Shown: positions 1 to 8,205 of the stretch, in pieces
How the letters are laid out: the number at the start of each line of letters is the position of its first letter
Numbering within the stretch: the stretch's first letter is position 1
NCBI GenBank assembly: GCA_050012355.1
Contig: JBEKHI010000186.1
Span: forward strand, 1 to 20,606
Direction: 5' to 3'
From: JBEKHI01 sp050012355
GTDB lineage: Bacteria > Actinomycetota > Actinomycetes > Streptosporangiales > Streptosporangiaceae
DNA: 20,606 nucleotides
The notes under the pieces: generated by a model
What the model was told of the DNA's origin: nothing
Database searches by the model: none
What the model saw: only the letters and a program-made list of their open reading frames with translations
Translations under genes and position numbers: made by a program

Positions 1-1988
1 TCGTAGCTGTCGATCTCGGTGCCCCAGGACTGGCCCGGACGGACGTCGGGAACCGTGAACACCAGTGGTTCCCACCAGCCGTTGACGAAGACGAGGAAGT
101 CGTCGTCGAGGGCCGGCGTCCCGTCCGCCGCGGGGTCCGGGTCGTCCCAGCCGTCCAGGTACACCGTTAGCGACCGGGCTTCCTCATCCGCCCAGTCCTC
201 GGAGTTCATCAGCGTGCCCTCCGGGGTGAACCACCCGAGCTCGGAGGCCTCCGCGCCGATGAGGAACTTGCGCCGCCGGAACACTGGATGCGCGCGCCGG
301 AACGCGATCAGCCGCTTCGCGTACTCCAGCAAGCCGGAATCGACCGCTGACCAGTCGAACCAGGAGATCTCGTTGTCCTGGCAGTACGCGTTGTTGTTGC
401 CGCCCTGGGTGCGGCCGAACTCGTCGCCGCCGAGCAGCATCGGCACACCGAACGACAGCAGCAACGTGGTCAGCATCGCTCGCTGCTGACGCGCGCGCAG
501 GGCGTTCACGTCCGGGTCGGACGTGACACCCTCGATGCCGCAGTTCCAGGACCGGTTGTCGTCCGCACCGTCCCGGTTCTGCTCGTCGTTCGCCTCGTTG
601 TGCTTGCTGTCGTAGCTGACCAGGTCCCGCAGCGTGAACCCGTCGTGCACGGTGACCATGTTCACCGACGCGGTCGGCCGTCGCCGCGCGCCGCTGTACA
701 GGTCGGCGGACCCGCTGAACCGGGTGGCGAACTGGCCGATGTCGGTGACCTGTCCCCGCCAGAAGTCCCGCATGTAGTCGCGGTACTTGCCGTTCCATTC
801 CCGCCACTGCGGAGGGAAGCCGCCGAGGTCGTAGCTGTCCATCTGGCCGACGTCCCACGGCTCGGCGATCAGCTTGGTCTGCCGGACAACCGGGTCCTGC
901 GCCACCAGGTCGAAGAACGCGGACACCCGGCTGAAGTCGCCGTCGGCCCGGGCCAGCGTCGTCGCGAGATCGAAACGGAACCCGTCCACATGCATCTCGG
1001 TGATCCAGTACCGCAGCGAGTCCATGATCAGCCGCAGCGTCATCGGGTCGCCGACGTTCAGCGAGTTACCGCAGCCGGTGGTGTCGTAGTACTTGCTCGG
1101 GTCGCCGTCCACCAGCCGGTAGTAGGCCGGGTTGTCCAAGCCGCGGAAGCACATCGTGGGACCGCCCGCGCCGCCCTCGGCGGTGTGGTTGAACACCACG
1201 TCGAGAATGACCTCGATGCCCGCCGCGTGCAGTGTCTTCACCATCGACTTGAACTCGGTGACCGGGTCATCGGTCGCCGCGTAGCTGTTGTGCGGGGCGA
1301 AGTACCCGATCGTGTTGTAGCCCCAGTAGTTGGTGAGTCCCTTGTCCAGGACGAACTGCTCCGCGACGTTATGGTGAATAGGAAGAAGCTCGACGGCGGT
1401 CACCCCGAGGTCGGCGAGGTACCGCACGACGGGCTCGCTCGCCAGCGCCGCGTAGCTGCCGCGCTGCGCCTCAGGAACGTCGGGGTGCCGCATGGTGAGG
1501 CCCTTGACGTGGGCCTCGTAAATGATCGAGTCGGAGTAGCGGCGGCGCAGTGGCCGGTCGTCCCCCCAGTCGAACGGCACGCCGTTGACCACGGCGCGCG
1601 GCATGTTCGCTACCGAGTCCAGGCCGTGGGAGTACAGTTCGGGTCCGAACTTGACGGCGCCGCGGATCGAGCGGGCGTACGGGTCGAGCAGCAGCTTCGA
1701 CTCGTCGCACCACAGGCCGCGGGACGGGTCGTACGGGCCGCGCACCCGGAAACCGTAGGCCTGACCGGGCTGCAGGTCGGGGACGAAACCGTGCCAGATA
1801 CCCGCGTCGAAGTCGGGCAGCTGAACTTGGGTCTCCCGGCCGTCGGCGTCGAACAGGCACAGGATCACCGCCTCCGCCACCGACGAGGCAACCGCGAAGT
1901 TGACCCCGCCGGGAACCGGCGTCGCGCCGAGTGGTGCGTCCATGCCGGGCACGCACCGGAGGCTGGTTCGCTCAAGCGTCGCCGTCAT
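1..1988 (-). CDS. glgX: Glycogen debranching enzyme GlgX (3' end outside window)
   Basis: This is a GH13 isoamylase-type debranching enzyme that hydrolyses alpha-1,6 branch points of glycogen or limit dextrins in the cytosol. The visible part is 662 codons, and the family is about 700 residues, so only the last few dozen residues lie beyond the left edge. An N-terminal CBM48-like domain is followed by the catalytic barrel. Region I reads DVVFNHTAEG (residues 263-272). The nucleophile Asp is in GFRFDLA (D340), the acid/base Glu in LIAEPWD (E376) and the transition-state Asp in VTVHDGF (D449). The ATG start at 1988 has AGAGGGGA about 7 nt upstream. It overlaps the 3' end of the upstream glycosidase gene by 17 bp, so the two are probably co-transcribed and translationally coupled. 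Family assignment is firm; the exact glucan substrate is inferred. Confidence 0.95.
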   Translation of the reverse strand, partial: MTATLERTSLRCVPGMDAPLGATPVPGGVNFAVASSVAEAVILCLFDADGRETQVQLPDFDAGIWHGFVPDLQPGQAYGFRVRGPYDPSRGLWCDESKLLLDPYARSIRGAVKFGPELYSHGLDSVANMPRAVVNGVPFDWGDDRPLRRRYSDSIIYEAHVKGLTMRHPDVPEAQRGSYAALASEPVVRYLADLGVTAVELLPIHHNVAEQFVLDKGLTNYWGYNTIGYFAPHNSYAATDDPVTEFKSMVKTLHAAGIEVILDVVFNHTAEGGAGGPTMCFRGLDNPAYYRLVDGDPSKYYDTTGCGNSLNVGDPMTLRLIMDSLRYWITEMHVDGFRFDLATTLARADGDFSRVSAFFDLVAQDPVVRQTKLIAEPWDVGQMDSYDLGGFPPQWREWNGKYRDYMRDFWRGQVTDIGQFATRFSGSADLYSGARRRPTASVNMVTVHDGFTLRDLVSYDSKHNEANDEQNRDGADDNRSWNCGIEGVTSDPDVNALRARQQRAMLTTLLLSFGVPMLLGGDEFGRTQGGNNNAYCQDNEISWFDWSAVDSGLLEYAKRLIAFRRAHPVFRRRKFLIGAEASELGWFTPEGTLMNSEDWADEEARSLTVYLDGWDDPDPAADGTPALDDDFLVFVNGWWEPLVFTVPDVRPGQSWGTEIDSY

Positions 1989-4623
1989 AACGGGTCCCCT
2001 CTATCATGTCGTCCACTGCGGGTACCGCGTTGTACCGCCGCAGGATGAGATCCGCGACCAGGCCGGTCCAGCCGGTCTGGTGCGAGGCGCCGATACCGGC
2101 GCCGTTGTCACCGTGGAAGTATTCGCTGAAAACTATGTTGTCATGCCACGCCGGATCGGTTTGAAACCGCTCTATCCCACCGAAACACGGCCGCCGCCCG
2201 TCCTCGCCGGACCGGAAGATACCGATCAGCCGGTCCCGCAGATCCTGCGCTATGTCGTCCAGATGCCGCTGCTGGCCGGATCCGGACGGGTACTCGACGG
2301 TGAACTCGTCGCCGAAGAACCGGTGGTAGCTCTCCAGGCAGGAGATGAGCAGGTAGTTCAGCGGAAACCAGACCGGCCCGCGCCAGTTGGAGTTCCCGCC
2401 GAACATCGGGATCGTGGACTCGGCCGGCTCGTAGTCGACCGTGGCGCAGACACCCTCGACATTGAGCTGGTACGGATGATCCTGGTGGTACCTGGACAGC
2501 GCGCGCAGGCCGTGCGGGGACAGGAACTCCTCGGGGTCGAACAGCCGGGCCAGCATCTTCTCGAACCGGTCGGTGCCGACGACGGATAGCAGCAGTCGCT
2601 CCGCGCCCGGTTCGCCGCGGAGCACTCCCAGCTTGCGCAGCGTGTCGGCGTCGGTGTGGCCCTGCCTGTTCAGCGACCGGGCGAACCGCTTGCCCAGCGT
2701 GAGCGACCGGCTCAGCGTGGGCTGTTCGATCACGGTCACCGCGAACATCGGGATCATGCCGACCATCGACCTGGCCTTCACCGGCACCCGGGCACCGGAC
2801 GGCGTGACCAGCACGTCGTAGTACATGCCGTCTTCGTCGTCCCACATGCCCTGGCCGGCGATGGCCTCGCTGATCTGCGCGAAGTGCTCGAGGAACTTGA
2901 TCATCAGGTCGGTGCCGGGCAGTTTGCCCGCGCGGTACAGCACCCGCGCGATGCGGCCCATCGAGACGGCGAAGAACGCCATCCAGCCAGTGGCGTCGGA
3001 CTGCTCGAGCACGCCGCCACAGGGCAGGTGCGACCGGTCGATGGGACCGATGTTGTCCAGCCCGAGAAAGCCGCCCTCGAAGAGGTTGTTGCCGTTGGCG
3101 TCCTCCCGGTTGACCCACCAGGTGAAGGTGATCAGCAGCTTGTGGAAAACCCGGGCCAGGAAATCCGGGTCCCGGCCGCCGTCGATGGCCCAGACCTCGA
3201 GCGCCGCCCAGGCCCGCACGGGCGGGTTAACGTCGCCGAAGTCCCACTCGTAGGCGGGCAGCGAACCGTTCGGGTGCTGGAACCACTCTCTGCTCAGCAG
3301 TTCGATCTGGTACTTGGCGAACGCCGGATCGATGTGCGCCAGCGTGACGCAGTGGAAGGACATGTCCCAGGCGGCGAACCACGGGTACTCCCAGCTGTCC
3401 GGCATCGACATGATGTCGAACGCGTCGAACGTCCGCCACTTACTGTTGCGGGCCTGTTTTCGCTGCTGCGGTGGCGGTGGCTGACCCGGATCGCCGTCCA
3501 GCCAGCGGCTCACGTCGAAGTAGTAAAGCTGCTTGCACCACAGCATGCCCGCGAACGCCTGCCGCATGATGGACCGCTCGTCCTGGCTCGCCGCTTTCGG
3601 CGCTAGCTCAGCGTAGAACTCGTCGGCCTCAGCCTCGCGGCGGGCCAGCACCGCGTCGAAGTCCTGTTCTTGGTGCCCTCGTGGTCGCAGCCGGAGCCGT
3701 ACTTCGGCGCTCTCCCCCGGACCAAGTGAAATTTTGTACCAGAACGCTGCTTTCGTGCCTTTTTGTTGCTCGTTTACTGTCGCCGCGTTGCGGACCACAT
3801 GATCGTTGATGCCGTCCTTGCGGCCGGTCTCGTTCTCGCAGAACAGCATGTACGGCTCGGCCCCGTCGGGAGCCGGACTCGCGACCAGTTCCAGGTCGCC
3901 CAGGAACGGGTGGCCGATCGCGATCCGGCTGGTGCCGTCCTGTCGCAGCTCGGGCTTCGCGTCTTGGCGGTCATCCCAGGCCCAGGTGTTGCGGAACCAG
4001 GTGGTCGGCAGCACGTGGATGGTGTCTTGCTCGGGACCCGCGTTGGTGACCGTGATCCGCATCAGGATGTCACCGGGGTCGGCCTTGGCGTAACTGACCT
4101 CGGTGATCCAGTAGCGGTTCTCGTCGAAGACGCCGGTGTCGAGCAGTTCGTACTCGGGCTGCGTCCGGTCCCGCTGCTGGTTGGTGGTACGCAGGTCCTG
4201 GTAGGGAAACTCGCGTTGCGGGTAGTGGTAGCGCCAGCGGTTCCACGCGTGGCTCGGGATCGCGTCGAGGTACCACCAGTAGTCCTTGGCGTCTTCGCCG
4301 TGGTTCCCCTCCGGCCCGGTCAGGCCGAACATCCGCTCCTTGAGCATCGGGTCCCGGCCGTTCCACAGCGCGAGGCTCAGGCACAGCCGCTGCTCGACGT
4401 CACAGAAGCCCGCCATGCCCTCCTCGCCCCACCGGTAGGCGCGGGACCTGGCCTGATCGTGGGTCAGGTAGTTCCAGGCGTCCCCGTCGGGACTGTAGTC
4501 CTCGCGTACGGTGCCCCACTGACGTTCGGTGAGGTAGGGACCCCAGAGGTACCAGTCGCTGGCGCCTCTCAGACCCTCCGCCAGGTCCCCGAAGGTAGCG
4601 ACCCGTTCTCGTTCAGCGCTCAA
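1972..4623 (-). CDS. MGH1-like / GH63-related glycoside hydrolase
   Basis: This large cytosolic protein of 883 residues belongs to the actinobacterial MGH1-like (GH63-clan, alpha/alpha-toroid) glucosidase group. It opens with the family-typical WYLWGPYLTERQWGTVREDY and SRAYRWGE blocks. Near the C-terminus it has GNSNWRGPVWFPLNYLL (from about residue 742) and GIGASHQTGWTGL (about 840-850), both hallmarks of the group. I chose the TTG start at 4623 because GGGGGA lies 5-6 nt upstream and the homology begins there. The frame is open to an ATG at 4746, but that 41-residue extension is Arg-rich and would overlap the divergent hydrolase gene. No signal peptide is visible. The 3' end overlaps glgX by 17 bp, which suggests joint work on an alpha-glucan or glucosyl conjugate. 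The substrate is not determined. Confidence 0.88.
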   Translation of the reverse strand: MSAERERVATFGDLAEGLRGASDWYLWGPYLTERQWGTVREDYSPDGDAWNYLTHDQARSRAYRWGEEGMAGFCDVEQRLCLSLALWNGRDPMLKERMFGLTGPEGNHGEDAKDYWWYLDAIPSHAWNRWRYHYPQREFPYQDLRTTNQQRDRTQPEYELLDTGVFDENRYWITEVSYAKADPGDILMRITVTNAGPEQDTIHVLPTTWFRNTWAWDDRQDAKPELRQDGTSRIAIGHPFLGDLELVASPAPDGAEPYMLFCENETGRKDGINDHVVRNAATVNEQQKGTKAAFWYKISLGPGESAEVRLRLRPRGHQEQDFDAVLARREAEADEFYAELAPKAASQDERSIMRQAFAGMLWCKQLYYFDVSRWLDGDPGQPPPPQQRKQARNSKWRTFDAFDIMSMPDSWEYPWFAAWDMSFHCVTLAHIDPAFAKYQIELLSREWFQHPNGSLPAYEWDFGDVNPPVRAWAALEVWAIDGGRDPDFLARVFHKLLITFTWWVNREDANGNNLFEGGFLGLDNIGPIDRSHLPCGGVLEQSDATGWMAFFAVSMGRIARVLYRAGKLPGTDLMIKFLEHFAQISEAIAGQGMWDDEDGMYYDVLVTPSGARVPVKARSMVGMIPMFAVTVIEQPTLSRSLTLGKRFARSLNRQGHTDADTLRKLGVLRGEPGAERLLLSVVGTDRFEKMLARLFDPEEFLSPHGLRALSRYHQDHPYQLNVEGVCATVDYEPAESTIPMFGGNSNWRGPVWFPLNYLLISCLESYHRFFGDEFTVEYPSGSGQQRHLDDIAQDLRDRLIGIFRSGEDGRRPCFGGIERFQTDPAWHDNIVFSEYFHGDNGAGIGASHQTGWTGLVADLILRRYNAVPAVDDMIEGTRYDGDA

Positions 4624-4739
4624 CTGAGTCCCCCGCGTGTCGGTGATTCCCCGGATCCGGATATACCCGTAGGCGACGACCCGATTACGCTGCGCGGTTG
4701 CGATCAATCTCACGCGGCGCGGCGATGTTACCGTTGGGT
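4624..4739. promoter_or_regulatory. Divergent intergenic region between the glycosidase and a hydrolase
   Basis: This 116-bp spacer lies between two divergent starts and should hold both promoters. On the minus strand a TATATC hexamer around 4660 is the most promoter-like -10, but no convincing -35 sits upstream of it. I see no strong palindrome. The call rests on gene arrangement more than on motifs. Confidence 0.3.
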
Positions 4740-5513
4740 ATGCCACTCGCCTTCGAACGCCATGGCTCAGGACCGCCCCTGGTGCTCATCCACGGTCTGG
4801 GGCACCGCCGCCAAGGGTGGGACATCTTGCTCAGCCGGCTAACCCCGCACCGCGAGGTAATCACGCTTGACCTGCCGGGTCACGGCGAGTCTCCGCCGCT
4901 GCGGCTGGAGGGGAGCGACCCGATCACCGAAGTGGCGGCCGACATCGCGCTGCTGCTCGGCGAGCTTGGCCTCATCCGGCCGCACGTGGCCGGGAACTCA
5001 CTGGGCGGAGCGCTCGCCCTGACCCTGGCGGCGAACGGTCACGCGGCCAGCGTCACCGCGCTATCCCCGGCCGGATTCTCCGCCCACCGCTACCAGATGA
5101 CGTACGCGCACGCCGTGTTCACCGCGGCCCGGGCGGGTGCCCAGGTGCTGGAGCCCGTCGTTCCGGCGCTGGCGAAAAGCACGGCCGGCCGGGCACTGCT
5201 GTACGGACAGATGGTTCACCGGCCGCAGCGGGTCCCGCCTGCACAGGTCGCCGGTGACATCGCTAGCTTCGTCCGGGCCGGGGCGGCGATGCGCGCCTTC
5301 TTCACCGGACCGCAGGCCTTCACTCTGACGGTGGAAGTGCCGGTGACCATCGCCTGGGGCAGCAAGGACCGGATCCTGCCGCCGTCCAACGCCGTCATCG
5401 CCCGCCGCCGGCTGCCAGCCGCACGCTTCATCAAGCTGACCGGCTGCGGTCACGTACCCATGACCGACGATCCGGCGGCGGTCGCGCGGGTGCTCCTCGA
5501 CGGCAGCCGGTAG
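4740..5513 (+). CDS. Alpha/beta-fold hydrolase
   Basis: This is a 257-residue serine hydrolase of the alpha/beta fold, probably cytosolic. The oxyanion-hole HG motif is at LVLIHGLG (about residues 14-21). The nucleophile elbow is GNSLGG (Ser87), the acid is in WGSKDR (Asp210) and the catalytic histidine is in GCGHVPM (His238), so the triad is complete. A cap of about 70 residues separates the elbow from the acid. The start at 4740 is chosen because MPLAFERHG matches normal family N-termini. An in-frame ATG at 4698 would add 14 residues. No strong ribosome-binding site is seen at either. The gene stands alone on the plus strand, divergent from the glycosidase. The substrate (ester, epoxide or lactone) cannot be told from the sequence. 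Confidence 0.85.
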   Translation: MPLAFERHGSGPPLVLIHGLGHRRQGWDILLSRLTPHREVITLDLPGHGESPPLRLEGSDPITEVAADIALLLGELGLIRPHVAGNSLGGALALTLAANGHAASVTALSPAGFSAHRYQMTYAHAVFTAARAGAQVLEPVVPALAKSTAGRALLYGQMVHRPQRVPPAQVAGDIASFVRAGAAMRAFFTGPQAFTLTVEVPVTIAWGSKDRILPPSNAVIARRRLPAARFIKLTGCGHVPMTDDPAAVARVLLDGSR

Positions 5514-5690
5514 CTGGTCGCCCGGGGCCTGCGCGGGCCCGCGGGGCCTGCGATACTCCTGTGACCTACGGGGCCCTGTGGGGTCTACCGTAGGGCCAGC
5601 GATGGCCCACCGCTGGTGCTATGCCGCTATCGATGGCCCATCGCTGGGGTCACGCCGAGGCGTGCCGTAGCCCGCTCCGCGCCTGAAAAA
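5514..5690. terminator. Convergent intergenic spacer with hairpins
   Basis: This 177-bp GC-rich spacer lies between converging genes. A 7-bp inverted repeat CCTACGG/CCGTAGG (5565-5571 and 5588-5594) encloses a second one, GGCCCT/AGGGCC. A 17-bp element, CGATGGCCCAYCGCTGG, occurs twice (5600-5616 and 5631-5647), and each copy is nearly self-complementary. GGGGCCTGCG also occurs twice (5524-5533, 5543-5552). No clear U-tract follows any hairpin, so termination in both directions is inferred. Confidence 0.4.
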
Positions 5691-6218
5691 TCACCTTATT
5701 TGGTCGATGTCGCTGATGGCCTGCTTGTTGTCTTGGTAGCGCACCGCGTGGAGGCCCGCTTTTATGGCACCGTCCACGCACGGCTGAGAGTCGTCGAGGA
5801 AAACCGTCCGTGCGGGCTCTGTCTTCAGTCGGGCACAAGCCAGAGCGTAGATCCGCAGGTCGGGCTTGCTCATTCCTGACTCGTGTGAGTAGACGATCTC
5901 GTCGACGAGGTCCTCGAAACCATAGGCCGTCTGTTCCCGTTCCCTGGCGCCGACGAAGCTGTTGCTCAGGATTCCCGTCCGGTACCGGGGACGGAGACGA
6001 CGGGCGTACTCGATCAGTTCCGTGTTGGCTGTCCCCAGGTATTCGCGCCAGATGTCGGCCATGAACGCCTCGCGTTCCTCGTCATCGAGGCCGAGACGTT
6101 CCTGGACCGCCTGGCGGACGGCTTCTTCGCTGATCGTGCCGATGCTGCCGCCGCGCCAGACGTCGTGCATCCGGTCATCGAGTTCACCGGGCCCGAGGCC
6201 GAGGCGGGATTCCCAGTT
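5691..6218 (-). pseudogene. HAD-family phosphatase lacking its N-terminus
   Basis: The open frame from the ATG at 6170 gives 159 residues of a subfamily-IA HAD hydrolase. It has motif II in GILSNS (about residues 67-71), motif III Lys in SKPD (K102) and motif IV in VFLDDS (D126, D127). The N-terminal block with the nucleophilic Asp (the usual DxGGVL/DxDGT motif) is absent. Family-like sequence (WESRLGLGPGELDDR) continues in frame upstream to about 6218, where a TGA at 6219-6221 closes the frame. There is no start codon in that stretch. The gene has therefore been cut at its 5' end, and the upstream TM-protein gene now reads through the junction in another frame. Without the nucleophile it should not work as a phosphatase. 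A translated fragment from 6170 is possible but has no good ribosome-binding site. Confidence 0.7.
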
Positions 6219-6900
6219 TCACGGCCGGGTGGTTCACCTTGTGCTGGTGCGCCTTCGCAGACGCTGTCGGCGTAGGCCGGATCGGCGGCTTTGGTGAGGG
6301 CGAAGCGGTCAGGCTGCGGACGGCGAATGAAAGACCGACGACGACAAGCACGGCGACGACGGCCACGGTCAGGCGGATGCGTCCCCGCGACCACGTCTCG
6401 GGCTGGACGGGGCTGGAACTGAGCGCCGGGGAAGCTGGCCGCGCGGATCCAAGGGAAATCTCGGTTGAACGGTCAGCCTGGATCGCGTCGGCGGCCATCC
6501 ACAACCTGCGGAAGGCGGGTGCGATCCGCGTCGTGACCCCGTCCATATCGGCTTCGATGATCCGCACGCCTTCGACTCGCCTGGCAGGCAGTCGCAGCAC
6601 CAGCCCCTCGAAGACCCGGATGTCCCTGCCCGCACGGTCCCTTAGCGGCCCGCCACCTTCGAGTCCGTACCGCTCGGCGGTGGCTTCCGCGATGCGATAC
6701 GCGATGGTCACCGGCCCGGTGGCACTGCCGTCTACCGCGCGGACGATGAGTTCCCCTGGCTCGGTGCCCGCCTCGGCTCGGCTCGCGTACTCAAGCAGGT
6801 AAGCCTCGTTCGCATCAGCGAGGAAATCCGGTACAACAATCGCCTGGAAGCCAGCCAGCTTCCCTCTGGCGATCGCGTACGGCCAAGCTCGCGCCGCCAT
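6184..6900 (-). CDS. Single-pass membrane protein, partner of the GTPase-like protein
   Basis: I do not recognise this 238-residue protein. Residues 1-150 form a soluble domain with mixed alpha/beta character, including a tract like VFEGLVLRLPARRVEGVRIIEADMD. Residues 150-173 are Ser/Pro-rich, a single transmembrane helix spans about 176-195, and the C-terminal 40 residues are Pro/Lys/His-rich. The ATG at 6900 follows the GTPase stop by 4 nt, with GGGAAGGG overlapping the end of that gene, so the two are translationally coupled. The last 11 residues (KLGIPPRPRAR) are read from what looks like truncated HAD gene sequence in another frame, so the natural C-terminus may have been lost. Function unknown; by arrangement it should act with the GTPase-like protein at the membrane. 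Confidence 0.7.
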   Translation of the reverse strand: MAARAWPYAIARGKLAGFQAIVVPDFLADANEAYLLEYASRAEAGTEPGELIVRAVDGSATGPVTIAYRIAEATAERYGLEGGGPLRDRAGRDIRVFEGLVLRLPARRVEGVRIIEADMDGVTTRIAPAFRRLWMAADAIQADRSTEISLGSARPASPALSSSPVQPETWSRGRIRLTVAVVAVLVVVGLSFAVRSLTASPSPKPPIRPTPTASAKAHQHKVNHPAVKLGIPPRPRAR

Positions 6901-6904
6901 CCGC

Positions 6905-7996
6905 TTACCCTTCCCGTGAGCCGGTGAAGTGCACGAGATGCGACTCAGGGAACTCCCGATCGAACTCGGAAACCCGGTCGTAGCAGTACCTGATGAGCTG
7001 CGCCACGGCCATCGGCGTCTTTGGCGACGTGGTAGCGGTCGGCTCGCCGCGCCGCCGTTCGAGACCGACGTCGAGGATGCCTAGCGGCAAGTGGACGTTC
7101 ACCCGCACCGCTTTGGCCCACCCCATTAGGGCCGAACGATTTCGGGGCGCGTTCTGGGCCGCGATCACCGCGTCGGGGAGCGCACACGCGATGGGCAGTT
7201 CCACCCTTACCGGGTTGATCTGCTTGCCGGGCTTCTTGTGCATCTCGTCGCCTTCTTCGACGACGAACCCGCGACCCACCGAGCTAACCGGAATGAGCCG
7301 GCAGGTGCCAACAAGCTCCTGCGACTGGACAAACTTCGCAAATATCTCGATTTGCAGCAGTCGCTCGATTACCTGGCGGAAGGAGTAATGATCTTCGATG
7401 AGATCCCACTTGGTGAGGACAAAATTCACCGCCTTGCTGTGGTTGGAGAGCACTGCCAGCAGCGAACCCAGATCCTCGTGGAACTTGGGGCTTGGCCGAC
7501 CCTCCAGGTAGTGCTTTACTTCGAGGCCGTCAAGTACGCCCATGAGCACGTCGGCACCGGCGAACCGGGCACGGAGCTTGGCGGTCTGGGGGTTCGGTGC
7601 GGCTCCTGACATCTCGCGTAGCGACTCACCTGCGAAGTCGAGGTAGGAGAACTTCGCGACCTCGGCGACCCCGCCCGCGGACTTTGCCTTGACGCTGAAG
7701 GGCCACTCCCGCAGGTCACCCTTTGCGGTGGCGACCGGGAACCCAGCATCGGTATCGGCCGTCGCGTTGTACAGGGCCAGAAGGCTGCTCGCGCTCTCCG
7801 GTGTGGTGTCAAGGAAGATGCCTTCCCGTCCTGGGACCCTCAGCTCGTGGAACATGCACCCGGAAAAGACGGTTTTCCCCGACGCTTCGAAGCCAACGAG
7901 AGCGAGCCTCAGGTCAAGCAGCCTGCGCCGCGTTCTCCGTCTGACGTAAACAATGCTGCCCGCGGCAAGCAGCACGACTAGAACCACGTATCCCAT
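6905..7996 (-). CDS. Membrane-anchored TRAFAC-type GTPase-like protein
   Basis: This 363-residue protein has one N-terminal transmembrane segment (about residues 3-18) followed by an Arg-rich stop-transfer stretch, so the body should be cytosolic. The P-loop is GFEASGKT (35-42). A G3-like DFAG starts at D120, a G4-like TKWD lies at 195-198 (the Asp would set guanine specificity), and PVSS (236-239) is at the G5 place. This order fits a GTPase of the TRAFAC kind rather than an ATPase. The chosen ATG at 7996 has AGGGGCGGGGAA just upstream; a GTG at 8011 would add five residues. Codon use is clearly less GC-biased than in neighbours, for example about 52% GC over 7321-7380, which suggests foreign origin. 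The closest described type I can think of is the double-GTPase/GTPase-associated conflict-system proteins, but that link is only a guess. Confidence 0.75.
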   Translation of the reverse strand: MGYVVLVVLLAAGSIVYVRRRTRRRLLDLRLALVGFEASGKTVFSGCMFHELRVPGREGIFLDTTPESASSLLALYNATADTDAGFPVATAKGDLREWPFSVKAKSAGGVAEVAKFSYLDFAGESLREMSGAAPNPQTAKLRARFAGADVLMGVLDGLEVKHYLEGRPSPKFHEDLGSLLAVLSNHSKAVNFVLTKWDLIEDHYSFRQVIERLLQIEIFAKFVQSQELVGTCRLIPVSSVGRGFVVEEGDEMHKKPGKQINPVRVELPIACALPDAVIAAQNAPRNRSALMGWAKAVRVNVHLPLGILDVGLERRRGEPTATTSPKTPMAVAQLIRYCYDRVSEFDREFPESHLVHFTGSREG

Positions 7997-8011
7997 TTCC
8001 CCGCCCCTCAC

Positions 8012-8205
8012 TCACGATCCCCATCCACTGGGATGTGCATGGGACATTAACGGCTTGTCAATACGTTTCCGCCTAGACGGGATAACGGAACGGTTCCTTT
8101 CACATTAGATTCCGGTCGGGATAGTGAGAGTTGGGCACATTACGCACTCTCGCGCAAACACCGGGCACGATTTAGGCGCCTTATGTCCTTATTTCGTGAA
8201 TTGCA
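8012..8205 (-). promoter_or_regulatory. Upstream region of the GTPase module
   Basis: This 194-bp spacer is AT-richer than its surroundings and lies upstream of the GTPase gene. On the minus strand there is a perfect TTGACA (8056-8061) but only a poor -10 at 16-18 nt distance. A perfect 11-bp palindrome, GGAACGGTTCC (8087-8097), lies about 25 bp upstream of it and could be an operator. A small hairpin with CATCC/GGATG arms sits in the presumed leader. Confidence 0.4.

Noticed and set aside
600..2048. Plus-strand open frame of 482 codons
   Set aside because: It is antisense to glgX, whose catalytic motifs are all intact; the translation is Val/Arg/Gly-rich without any domain, as expected of a high-GC shadow frame.
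3763..4842. Plus-strand open frame of 359 codons
   Set aside because: It is the mirror of the glycosidase N-terminal half and runs into the alpha/beta hydrolase in the wrong frame.
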